NCBI RefSeq assembly: GCF_003333265.1
Contig: NZ_QOLB01000164.1
Span: forward strand, 1-48,947
DNA: 48,947 nt
Source of the DNA: Candidatus Halocynthiibacter alkanivorans
Lineage (GTDB): Bacteria > Pseudomonadota > Alphaproteobacteria > Rhodobacterales > Rhodobacteraceae
Direction: 5' to 3'
Part shown: one piece after another, positions 8,586-16,593 of the stretch
Position numbering within the stretch: position 1 is the first letter of the stretch
How the letters are laid out: each line of letters starts with the position of its first letter
Notes under the pieces: generated by a model
What the model was told of the DNA's origin: nothing
The model's input: only the letters and a program-made list of their open reading frames with translations
Databases searched by the model: none
Position numbers and translations under genes: made by a program

Positions 8586-10346
8586 TCAGACGTTTTCGAG
8601 AATTGGGTCGAAAGTTTTCAACCCAATACAATCAACAGCCCCAATATCGGTGATGGCGTATTCTGGAATGGCAGTAATGGACAAAACAAACATGTTCATG
8701 AACGGCCATTCCAGCTGACATCCGGCGTCACGCGCCGCCGCATCCAACGCGTCTTCTTTTTTGGCCATTTCCACCGGATCAATGTCAGAAACGATGCCGC
8801 CAATCGGCAGCTCCAGACCAACTTCCGGTTTTCCATCCCTGACAAAAACCTGTCCGCCGCCTTTCTCGATCACCCAGTTGACGGCAGCTGCCATGTCTTC
8901 GGGATTGGTGCCGATACAGACGATGTTGTTGTCGTCAGGCGCGGTCGAAGTCGCCATGGCGCCATACTTCAAGCCAAATCCCGACACGAATGCGACCGGT
9001 TTGTTGGTGGTTTTGCCATAGCGTTCGACAACGGTGACATAGAGCACATCCTGTTCTGTGTCTGGCAGGACGACCCCATTGGCCGCGCGCAACACGGCAT
9101 CCCGGCGGTTGCGGACAAACGGAACATCAAGCGACATATTCATCGACAGAACCTTGACCGCATCCGCATCCGCGCGCACTTGCAAGTCTTCTGGAAGTAC
9201 CGGAGCCACTTTCATGGTTTCGGTCAGGAATTTCGGCCGAACCGGGCGCTCCACCGGGGTCAGCATTTTGAGATCTTGCGCGACAAACCGACCCTTCGCG
9301 ATGACTTGCTTGACGTTGAAGGTCTCCGGGCTGTCCACCAGCAGAATATCAGCCTGGCGCCCGGGCGCGATCAGCCCCACTTTTTGATCAATCTGGCAGG
9401 CAACCGCGCTGTTGATCGTTGCCATTTGAATGGCTTCCATCGGCGGCACGCCTTCGCGGATCGCCATACGGACCATATTGTCTATGTGGCCTCGTTTCAG
9501 AACATCGGTTGCCACCACATCATCGGTGCAGAAACTTATCCGATGGCTGGCCTTTGGCGTCAGTTTTGTGGCGAGCTGAATGTTTTCTTCCAGAAAATGG
9601 CTTATAGAGCTCTCCCGGATCAGGATAAACATACCGTTACGCAGTTTTTCAAGCGCCTCGGTTACTTCATAGCTTTCGTGATCCAGCCGGATGCCGGCGC
9701 TGGCATAGCCTGCCAGTTTGGACCCTTTGCACATCGGTGAGCAACCAAACACCGGAAGCTTGTTTTTGCGGGCAATTTCCAACGCCTCGATGACGTCATC
9801 ATCCTCTTCCTGGATGAACTCGCGCACGGTCTCCCAGATGCCAATGCATTCAGGCCACTCATGTGTTTCGCGGTGGTCATCCGGGCTGAAATAGTGGTTC
9901 ACGGTCGAGCGCGGCATTGTGTAGGGGGTTTTGCACGGGGCACCCCAGTGAATTGTCATCGGCCCGGCGTTGGCCTCATCCAGAAAATGCCGCACGCCTT
10001 CCAGCCCCGATACCACCAGGATCTGATCCAGACCGGAGACGATGGAAGTGGTGCCATAAGGCACAACAAGATCGGCAAAGCTGGATACCGAAAGTTTGGA
10101 GCATTCCACATGCAGATGCCCGTCGATCATGCCCGGTGCCAGATAGCGGCCTTCTGCGTTGTGATATTGCGTATCAGGTCCCTTGCAGTGATCGACGTCC
10201 CCGATCGCCACGATGTAGCCACCTTTGATGGCCACTTCAGCCGGGTAGATTTCTGCGGAGGCAACATTGATCAAATTGCCGTTTGTAATCACCAGGTCAG
10301 CTTTGATGTCCCCATGGCCGGCTCGGATCAGTTCTCTCAGGTTCAC
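8586..10346 (-). CDS. Divergent adenine deaminase paralogue
   Basis: About 586 residues from a GTG at 10346, which has AGGAGG seven bases upstream. A frame open to 10409 has no such site. It aligns along the full adenine deaminase fold and keeps GHLHVE (His77, His79), DHE (222-224) and CTDD (273-276). However, the DPHEIANV hallmark of its paralogue is replaced by SGLDQILV, and the Gly-His pair by FGCSPMCKG. The metal site or the substrate is therefore likely altered. It is the first gene of the purine operon, 44 bp before the binding-protein gene. Another 6-aminopurine or a related amidine is a possible substrate, but the sequence does not show which. Confidence 0.82.
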   Translation of the reverse strand: MNLRELIRAGHGDIKADLVITNGNLINVASAEIYPAEVAIKGGYIVAIGDVDHCKGPDTQYHNAEGRYLAPGMIDGHLHVECSKLSVSSFADLVVPYGTTSIVSGLDQILVVSGLEGVRHFLDEANAGPMTIHWGAPCKTPYTMPRSTVNHYFSPDDHRETHEWPECIGIWETVREFIQEEDDDVIEALEIARKNKLPVFGCSPMCKGSKLAGYASAGIRLDHESYEVTEALEKLRNGMFILIRESSISHFLEENIQLATKLTPKASHRISFCTDDVVATDVLKRGHIDNMVRMAIREGVPPMEAIQMATINSAVACQIDQKVGLIAPGRQADILLVDSPETFNVKQVIAKGRFVAQDLKMLTPVERPVRPKFLTETMKVAPVLPEDLQVRADADAVKVLSMNMSLDVPFVRNRRDAVLRAANGVVLPDTEQDVLYVTVVERYGKTTNKPVAFVSGFGLKYGAMATSTAPDDNNIVCIGTNPEDMAAAVNWVIEKGGGQVFVRDGKPEVGLELPIGGIVSDIDPVEMAKKEDALDAAARDAGCQLEWPFMNMFVLSITAIPEYAITDIGAVDCIGLKTFDPILENV

Positions 10347-10353
10347 GTGAATG

Positions 10354-10359
10354 CCTCCT
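10354..10359 (-). promoter_or_regulatory. Ribosome-binding site that fixes a GTG start
   Basis: On the minus strand a consensus AGGAGG lies seven bases before the GTG at 10346. No good site precedes the ATG at 10409, so GTG is the chosen start of the divergent deaminase. Confidence 0.7.
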
Positions 10360-10429
10360 ATTTTTATTGGATTGTTCACTGCCGTCCCTGCGCACTCAAT
10401 GGAATACACGTGCCCAGATGTGCCTTAAC

Positions 10430-10446
10430 TTATCCAAAATGAATAA
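10430..10446. promoter_or_regulatory. Imperfect palindrome between the purine operon and its AraC gene
   Basis: TTATCCA-AAA-TGAATAA has 6 of 7 arm pairs matching. It sits in the 194-bp space between the divergent deaminase and AraC-type genes, so it could serve either promoter. AraC-type proteins often use direct rather than inverted sites, so the binding factor is uncertain. Confidence 0.3.
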
Positions 10447-10540
10447 TGTGCTATATGGCAGTCCCCGGCGTTCTGGACTTCCTGGCCCAATCACACTGTT
10501 CTGATGCCAGTTTTCAGAAAAATTCGATAGGAACTGCGGC

Positions 10541-11404
10541 ATGCACAAGACTGATGAATTCAGAAATATATCCATTTCGAATATCGTTGGACCACAGGCC
10601 TCCTTTGCTTTCGGAGAAAGCTCTTATGGAGACGGAGAGCTATTCGGGCCGATGGCTGGCTGTCAGCTGGAGGCAATCTATCTTCGAACAGGACAAGTCG
10701 AAGTCCATCACGACGGAAAGGTTTTTCACCTGTCTGCCCCTTGTGTCGCCTTTGTCGCCTCTCACCGGACCCTCGAATACCGCTACGGTCCCGCCGGCAT
10801 GAACAATGTACTTTGGTGCCAGTACACATCCGGAACACTGACAACCTCCGGGGTCGAAGCCCTGGCGCCATTCTGCGGTTCTCTGAGCCCCTCGGCAGCC
10901 GCGACGTCGCTTATGAAGATCGGTGCCGAGCTATCCTCGGACATTTATTCGGAAATGAAGGATTTTTCCTCGGCACTGGGAGTTGCAGCGTTGGAGGAAC
11001 TGCTGGCCCGGAGGAAAATGCAGGAGACCGTGGCGGACATACCACTGCAAGTCTTACATGTTCGAAGGCATATTGAAGAACATCTGTGCTCCGAGATCAC
11101 GATGAATACGCTGGCAAAGGTGTCGAGCCTGTCACCGCAATACCTGAACCGCCTCTACAAGGCCACATATGATGAAAATCCGCTGGAATATTTATGGCGC
11201 CTTCGCGTCCGTCGTGGCGCTTATCTGCTAAGTCATACCGGAACGCGGATAAGCCAAATTGCATATCAAACAGGATTTAAGACTCCAAACCACTTTTCCA
11301 GACGGATCAAAGAAAAATATGGGCTTTCACCCAGACAACTTCGGTCACAAAAATGGAAAGGTGAATTGGGTGCCAAGGATTTCGACGAGGTACAAACCAA
11401 CTGA
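10541..11404 (+). CDS. AraC-family transcriptional regulator
   Basis: A 287-residue protein with a cupin-like N-terminal ligand domain (about 30-160) and a C-terminal double helix-turn-helix (about 185-280). The latter includes MNTLAKVSSLSPQYLNRLYK, ISQIAYQTGFKTPNHFSRR and the ending KEKYGLSPRQLR, all typical of AraC/XylS proteins. It is transcribed divergently from the six-gene purine operon, so it is the obvious candidate regulator of adenine uptake and deamination. The inducer is not known. Confidence 0.88.
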   Translation: MHKTDEFRNISISNIVGPQASFAFGESSYGDGELFGPMAGCQLEAIYLRTGQVEVHHDGKVFHLSAPCVAFVASHRTLEYRYGPAGMNNVLWCQYTSGTLTTSGVEALAPFCGSLSPSAAATSLMKIGAELSSDIYSEMKDFSSALGVAALEELLARRKMQETVADIPLQVLHVRRHIEEHLCSEITMNTLAKVSSLSPQYLNRLYKATYDENPLEYLWRLRVRRGAYLLSHTGTRISQIAYQTGFKTPNHFSRRIKEKYGLSPRQLRSQKWKGELGAKDFDEVQTN

Positions 11405-11914
11405 TCCCCACCTGATGTGGTGACATGGATAGTCATCACAAGACATTCTGCGCAGGAAGCCGGCATTCGTGAGACTGCGGCGAAAGCCCGGCTTGTCCGC
11501 ACAGCTGCCGTTCGAAGATTGCGCAGCGAAAGCCAGCTCTCCGCCTTTCTCGCCGAAATGTGCGTAGCGCAGCAATTGGATCAATTCCCTCTGCCATAAC
11601 TGTCAAGAACGGCCCTAAGCCGCCTTTCGTAATCACTGCGGCGAACGGCCGGTTCGCGCCCATCGCGGCCGTCCATCCTGCGCTGTTCTCATTCACTTCT
11701 GTCGGAAAAAGTAGCGTTTGGTCTTGCGGCTCCGGATGGGGCGCCGTAGCCGCAGGAGGCTGCTCTGAATATACGCTGATAGAAAAACGTTTGGCCGGAT
11801 TGGGCTAAGGCATGTGACCCCGCCACATTCTTGCCGCAACTAGAGCGCACAATTTTGTGATAGTCTTGGCTGACTTATAAGAAAACATCTCAGACCGGAT
11901 GAGAGGGACAGAAC
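11405..11914. other. Intergenic region holding dispersed-repeat copy B
   Basis: No gene is supported in these 510 bases. The left half contains repeat copy B (11487-11680). The right half, before the Ser-rich protein gene, is AT-richer near 11850-11890 and probably carries that gene's promoter. I could not place a convincing -35/-10 pair. Confidence 0.55.
11487..11680 (+). repeat. Dispersed intergenic repeat, copy B
   Basis: Matches copy A over its whole length. Shared blocks include TTGTCC-CACAGC, GCGCAGCAAT, TTCCCTCTGCCAT, AACTGTCA-GAACGGCCCT and CACTGCGGCGAACGGCCGGTT. It has the same orientation as copies A and C and lies directly upstream of the Ser-rich protein/kinase module. Confidence 0.7.
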
Positions 11915-12262
11915 ATGCCGAAGAAAATTACCGCGAATCTATCACGCCGCGCCGCGCTGGCTCGTTTAGGTGCCGTTGCAACTGCAACATATATCGCGCC
12001 GGGTCTTGCCGGCTTCTCCGCAGCCCACGCGAGTGGTTCAAGCGGCTCCAGTGGTTCAAGTGGCTCTAGTGCGTCAAGCGGTTCGAGTGTTTCAAGTGTT
12101 TCAAGCACATCAAGCGTGTCGAGTGCTGCAAGCGGCCAGAGCCTGGCCAGCCTTCCGAGTGACGCCGGCATTACCGATGAACAAAAGGAAAGCTACAAGG
12201 CTTGTGGCAAAGATGGCAGTTCCAGTGAGGAATGCCTGGATGCAGCAGGTATTGCCCTCTGA
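11915..12262 (+). CDS. Small Ser-rich secreted protein with a Tat-type signal
   Basis: A 115-residue protein that I do not recognise by family. The ATG follows GAGAGGGA. The N-terminus has a twin-arginine motif (LSRRAAL, Arg11-Arg12), a hydrophobic stretch and a likely cleavage after AHA (residue 39), which suggests Tat export. Residues 40-74 are an SSG-type repeat: 22 of 35 residues are serine, encoded by imperfect 9-bp units. A short conserved-looking tail (about 80-115) holds two cysteines (97, 107). The next gene, 65 bp on, encodes an HPr-kinase-like/PqqD fusion. The repeat may be a substrate for phosphorylation or another modification before export. That is inference. Confidence 0.7.
   Translation: MPKKITANLSRRAALARLGAVATATYIAPGLAGFSAAHASGSSGSSGSSGSSASSGSSVSSVSSTSSVSSAASGQSLASLPSDAGITDEQKESYKACGKDGSSSEECLDAAGIAL
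12031..12135 (+). repeat. Tandem 9-bp coding repeat (Ser-Ser-Gly type units)
   Basis: About eleven degenerate units of the form GGT-TCA-AGC or GGC-TCC-AGT lie within the Ser-rich protein gene. Units at the 5' end are Gly-Ser-Ser, while those at the 3' end have drifted to Val-Ser-Ser, Thr-Ser-Ser and Ala-Ala-Ser. Such arrays change length by slippage. Confidence 0.75.
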
Positions 12263-12327
12263 CCACTTTGACTTCCGTGCAAGCCTTCGATTGGATGTTT
12301 CAGGAATGAAGGTAAGGTTGAAGTTAA

Positions 12328-13530
12328 ATGAAGGCGTTTGATCTGAAGCTCCGGGGCCTCATAGCCCCGGTTCTTGTTGTTGGCGTTGACAATCCAAGCC
12401 AACTCTTTTCGGTGTACTTCAATAACTGGTCATATGAGATCGCCCCGCGCGGTGAATTGCTCCCTTTCGCCACCCTGGTCTTCGACGGAGAGCAGTACTT
12501 GTTGAAAACCAACAAGGCAGATGCCCCGGTTCCCCACATCTCTCCCGTCAACGCAGTTTGCGACCTTGTTGCAGCGGCTGCCCGCCAGCGGGCGGATGAA
12601 CGGCCCGGGGAAATGTGCCTGCACGCAGCATCGGTGCGCATGGGGGCGGCCCTGGTCGTGTTTCCTGCTATCAGGCGCGCTGGCAAATCTTGCCTGACCA
12701 TGGCCCTCGCAGCGAAAGGGTTCGAGGTTTTCGGTGACGACGTATTATCGGTCGCCTCTTGCCCGGGCGCCCCCGTAACCGGCAAAGCCACAGGCGCTTC
12801 GATTCGTATGCGGTTACCGCTGCCGCAAGGGCTTCCCGGATGGATGGCAGAACACATTGAATCCTGCCGCGGGCCAAGCAATCGTCAGTATCTTTACGTG
12901 TCTCCGCCTGAGATCGCCGCCAACGGGCAACAAGCTCCAATCGGTGCACTCGTTCATTTGGAACGTAGCGGTAATGCAGCCGCGGAGATTTCACCCATGT
13001 CGCCGGGGATCATGTTGAAATCTCTTTTGAAACAGAACTTCGCAAGATCTGCCAACGCTGATCATATTTTGGGCGACTTGTTCGGACTGGCAGAAAATAC
13101 GCCTGCGTTCCTGATGCGGTATTCAAATATTGAAGAAGCGGTGGACGTCCTTGTCGAGCAATTCCACGCTCAAGGTATTCCTGGGGCGTGTGTACAGAAC
13201 CGACGTGCTCGAGAGATCAGCGAAATCACAGAAATCCCTTCTGGGGTTGAAGTCGCGTTGTGTCAGGATCCTACGACCGTTGTGCGTGAACTTGGAGGCG
13301 AAATATTTGCCACCAACCGAAACCTGACACGGGTGTTACATTTGAACGAGGGGGCCGGTCGGATCTGGAACCTGCTCGAAGAACCAACCAGTGAAGCGGA
13401 AGCGGTCGAAATCCTTCACACGGCATTCCCTGACGCTCCGTACGCAGAACTCGAGGCGGACACTCGAAATATGTTCCAGAACTTAAAACGTGCAGGTTTG
13501 CTCGTTGTGGCCGGCTCCAGGGACACCTAG
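12328..13530 (+). CDS. HPr-kinase-like protein with C-terminal PqqD-like domain
   Basis: A 400-residue protein. Residues about 95-200 resemble the HPr kinase/phosphorylase fold: a conserved lead-in (CLHAASVR), a Walker A variant (PAIRRAGKS, 113-121) and GDDVLSV (136-142). The C-terminal 80 residues, with FATNRNLTRVLHLNEGAGRI and a helical end, match PqqD-like peptide-binding domains. Those domains deliver precursor peptides to RiPP-modifying enzymes. HprK-like kinases with PqqD-like partners are known near lasso-peptide and polysaccharide loci. The only candidate client here is the Ser-rich protein just upstream. No radical SAM, cyclase or protease gene is adjacent. Confidence 0.72.
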   Translation: MKAFDLKLRGLIAPVLVVGVDNPSQLFSVYFNNWSYEIAPRGELLPFATLVFDGEQYLLKTNKADAPVPHISPVNAVCDLVAAAARQRADERPGEMCLHAASVRMGAALVVFPAIRRAGKSCLTMALAAKGFEVFGDDVLSVASCPGAPVTGKATGASIRMRLPLPQGLPGWMAEHIESCRGPSNRQYLYVSPPEIAANGQQAPIGALVHLERSGNAAAEISPMSPGIMLKSLLKQNFARSANADHILGDLFGLAENTPAFLMRYSNIEEAVDVLVEQFHAQGIPGACVQNRRAREISEITEIPSGVEVALCQDPTTVVRELGGEIFATNRNLTRVLHLNEGAGRIWNLLEEPTSEAEAVEILHTAFPDAPYAELEADTRNMFQNLKRAGLLVVAGSRDT

Positions 13531-13570
13531 CCACCGCTTATGTCTCAACGACAGCGAAGTCCCGCGACTT

Positions 13571-13690
13571 GGCCATTGGTGCTTATCGCAGCGAATGACT
13601 GGAATCCGCCCTTATTGTCGAAATGTGCATGGTGCAGCAATCGGACCACTTCCCTCTCCCTTCAGGGTCACGAACGGCGCTAACACATTC
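13571..13690 (+). repeat. Dispersed intergenic repeat, copy C
   Basis: Shares the block GCAGCAATCGGACCACTTCC with copy A, as well as CATTGGTGC, AATCCGCCCTT and GTCACGAACGGC. It is shorter than copies A and B: the right part is missing and the sequence passes straight into a sulfatase remnant. Confidence 0.7.
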
Positions 13691-13705
13691 TTGCACCAAA
13701 CGGGC

Positions 13706-14059
13706 GATGCATGGCGGTAATTCGCGATCTCGGAATACGATTATTCCGTGCGTGAGGCGCGCAAAGTCCTTGGCAATGCACAAGAGGATGCGCAGCTGAT
13801 CATGGTCCGCGATGCGCGCTGGAAATACGTCCACGCCGAAGGGTTCCGGCCCATGCTCTTTGATCTGCAAGAAGACCAGGACGAATTGCGGGATTTGGGC
13901 GATGTGGCGGCCGAGGCGCTCGATGCGGTGCGCGTATGGATGTCAGACGTGATTTTCCGCTGGTCGCGACGGCATCACAACCGGATAACCATGCGCCCCG
14001 AGAAGATCGAGTCCATGACAGGGATCGACCCGTCCGGCATTCTGATCGGCATCTGGTAG
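13706..14059 (+). pseudogene. C-terminal remnant of a sulfatase-family hydrolase
   Basis: The frame reads DAWR-stop-FAISEYDYSVREARK, then MVRDARWKYVHAEGF and PMLFDLQEDQDELRDLGD, which is the C-terminal region of alkaline-phosphatase-superfamily sulfatases and phosphonate monoester hydrolases. The catalytic N-terminal two-thirds are absent. A TAA at 13718-13720 interrupts what is left, where Glu would be expected. It abuts repeat copy C, so the truncation point may be the repeat boundary. Confidence 0.7.
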
Positions 14060-14148
14060 GAAGCCGCCAATGAAGAGCTTCACGGTGTGCCTTTTGACCC
14101 CCTGAATCCCCGTTAGACCGCAGGGGCCTCGCTCAGCATCTGCCCAAA

Positions 14149-15042
14149 TTACTTATTCAGCCGGTTGACAAAATCGACACAATCAGGACGGTCGTGGCCC
14201 TGTTCGGTTGACCACAGGCCAATGTTGCGTTGCGGGAGTTTCACGTCCAGGTCGACCGCAGCCACGTGGTATCGAGACGCAAATTCGCCCGCCAGACGGA
14301 ACGGCATCATACTGCAGGCCTTGGTGCGTTCGAGGATGCGAAACACGATCGTGACGTCGCCGTCGCAGTCCATCACTGGGGTCACACCCGGCAGGCCCAA
14401 CCAATCGAGTGTTTCGCGGGTGAGATCGAAAAGTCCTGACGCGGCGCCGGCAGAAACCCATTTGTATTTGGCTAAAGCGCTCGGCGAGACGTTCTTTTTC
14501 CTGGCCATCGGGTCGTTTTCGCCCACAAATAGGGACAACCGGTCTTCGAAAATCTGCTCACGGTGCAAGCCGTCGTCTTCCGGTTCAACTCGAGAGGAAT
14601 GATGGCAACGTCCAGCTCCTCTCGTTTAAAGAGATTGGCAAGCCGTGCAGCGGGCTCAACCCGGATCTTGACGCTGTAAGCGGGGGGTGACTTCGCAATT
14701 TCCACAAAGAAATCATTGAACAAGGTCGCGGCGATCATGGGGCCTACTCCAACACGCAATTCGCCCTTCATGCCATTCTTCCATTCCTGGATCGCGCTAT
14801 CGGCCCGCTCGGCCCCCTTTAGGATGACACGACCCTGCTCGGCGAGACGCGCACCGATGACCGTTGGCCGTTGGCCGTACGCCATAGCGGCCCCGTCGCA
14901 GAACGGGAGCACCCGCGCGATCTTCGATAACCTTGATCAGCCGCGACAAGGTAGGCTGCGTCACATTCAGCGGTTCTGCGGCCTTGGCGACGGAACCAAG
15001 CTCGGCTACTACCGTGAGCTGCATGAGATGCTTGGGATTCAT
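14149..15042 (-). pseudogene. LysR-family regulator with two frameshifts
   Basis: The N-terminal helix-turn-helix is clear (SVAKAAEPLNVTQPTLSRLI). The effector-binding domain follows in two other frames (GELRVGVGPMIAATLFNDFF, then FEDRLSLFVGENDPMARKK to the end). The first break is a 7-bp tandem duplication (CCGTTGG twice, 14861-14874). Removing one copy joins YGVRPTV to IGARLAEQG in frame. The second break, near 14580, needs one base. It is divergent from the nitroreductase relic, the usual arrangement for a LysR regulator and its target. Confidence 0.8.
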
Positions 15043-15195
15043 GTTATAGATATTTCCTATGCAAATCGACAAAACCAAAATTTACATCATACCTTCCCCG
15101 CGTCAATAACTAATGGTGCAGAGACATCTCCCCGTCTTCCATCCGGCGGCGACTACCCTCTGCACCGAAATAATGGATGATCGGAGGGCATCGCG

Positions 15196-15861
15196 ATGAA
15201 CGCACTGACAGGACAAGCACTCGCCCAGGAACGCGCCAAGGCGCAGGAAGATATACGTGCCCAGCGCGACAACATACCCGCGCTCAGGGACGGCGCCATC
15301 GATATGATCCTGCGCAGGGCATGCTCGCATTATGCCTGGCAGAACCGTGGTGTCTCGGACGAGTTGCTGCAGACCATTTACGACATTACGGCCAATGGCC
15401 CGACGAGCGTGAATTGCTGTCCTGCTCGGTTTGTTTTCGTCAAATCCGTGGACAGCAAGGCGCGGCTGGCAAAGGCGCTCAAGGACAAGAACATCGACAA
15501 GATGATGCAGGCGCCAGTCACGGCCATCATTGCCCATGATCTGGAATTCTGACAGGAGCTTCCGACGCTGTTCACGCACGAGGATCGCAGGCCTCATTTC
15601 GAAGGCAAGCCGGAGCACTCAGAAACGACGGCCGTCCGCAACGGCACACTGTAGGCCGCTTATTTCATGGTTGAAGCGCGGGCCGTCGGGCTGGACGTCG
15701 GCGCGGTGTCGGGCTTTTCGAACGAGATCGTCGACGAAGAGTTTCTTGCGGGCACGTCTCTGCGCTCGAACTTCTTCGTTAACTTTGGCTACGCGGACGA
15801 AACCGCGCTGTTCCACAAGCTGCCGCGCCTGAGTTTCGAGTGCGCCTGCTCGCTCATCTAG
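15196..15861 (+). pseudogene. RutE-like nitroreductase with two internal stops
   Basis: One frame runs the full length of a nitroreductase of the RutE/malonic-semialdehyde-reductase type (FMN-dependent, about 220 residues). It includes GPTSVNCCPARFVFVKS, APVTAIIAHD, GLDVGAVSGF and FFVNFGYADE. TGA at 15550-15552 stands where Trp or another aromatic residue is expected. TAG at 15652-15654 replaces a probable Gln in RNGTLQAAY. Both are explained by single G:C to A:T changes. It lies in a stretch where almost every gene is broken. A suppressed or recoded gene is unlikely because two different stops are used. Confidence 0.78.
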
Positions 15862-15925
15862 GGAAACTGCGCAGGCCGCCCAAAACCAAATTGGCCGAAT
15901 GAAGACACCACGAAGGGAGGGAAAA

Positions 15926-16269
15926 ATGAAAATCAAACGTTTCGCTGAGGCGGTAGCCTATGAAGCGCCGCATCACTTCGACTGCCGGGGACCGCGCCTT
16001 GCAGGTTTCGAAGCGGGCGGATCTGAGAAAGTCTGGGTGGGTGTTCCCATTTCCTGCCCGGTGGCGGGGCCGGACCCGACGCGTCGCCGCTTGAAAAGGT
16101 CTACGTGATCCTTTCGGGCGAAACGACCACCCGTGTCGGCGATTTGGAGGAAAAGGCGGGTCCGATGGCTACCTTCACGATCCCCCCAATCGAGATGCGC
16201 GAAATCGTCAACGAGGGCAGCGACATAGTGACGATGATCGTCGCCATGTCCTATCCCGAAAATCCCTGA
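15926..16269 (+). pseudogene. Cupin-type protein, frameshifted
   Basis: The ATG follows a strong GGGAGG site. The first frame gives MKIKRFAEAVAYEAPHHFDC and VWVGVPISCPVAGPDPT. A shift near 16070 leads into SPLEKVYVILSGETTTRVGD and FTIPPIEMREIVNEG, the beta-barrel pattern of a small cupin of about 115 residues. The gene is broken by one frameshift. Neighbouring relics (nitroreductase, SDR) share its orientation, so they were probably one catabolic operon. Confidence 0.65.
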
Positions 16270-16285
16270 ACGAAAGATCAAACCC

Positions 16286-16592
16286 ATGGACTTCCTCAAA
16301 GATCCCTATTCCTTGTTCGACATCCACGGCAAGGTCGCGCTGGCGTCCAAGACACTGGCCGGCGCTGGCAGCAAGCTGGTGCTGTCCGCTGGCAACAAGG
16401 ACGCCCTGACAGCCGTTGGCGCTGAATGCCAGGCGCTTGGCGCCGAGGTTACGTTGGTCGACGACCGGCCTGACAATGAAAAATCCTGCGACCTAGGCCA
16501 TGGCCCAGGTCGCAGTCGATACCTACTGCACGCTCGACATTCTGGTCGTGAGCCCGCGCACCCAGAGAGGCCTGATAATACCCGTCAAGAGG
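16286..16592 (+). pseudogene. Short-chain dehydrogenase/reductase remnant
   Basis: The sequence opens as an SDR (DIHGKVALAS), but the coenzyme-binding GxxxGIG segment is missing and VALAS joins directly to KTLAGAGSKLVLSAGNKDAL. After the second strand the frame changes to AMAQVAVDTYCTLDILVV, the SDR fourth strand. The catalytic Ser-Tyr-Lys region is absent. This is a deletion and frameshift remnant. Confidence 0.65.
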
Positions 16593-16593
16593 T

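Noticed and set aside
8559-9740. Long plus-strand open frame opposite the divergent adenine deaminase gene
   Set aside because: Antisense to a conserved amidohydrolase and without a known domain.
12031-12135. Regular short repeats considered as a CRISPR-like array
   Set aside because: The period is 9 bp with no spacers, and it encodes Ser-Ser-Gly units in frame within a protein gene.
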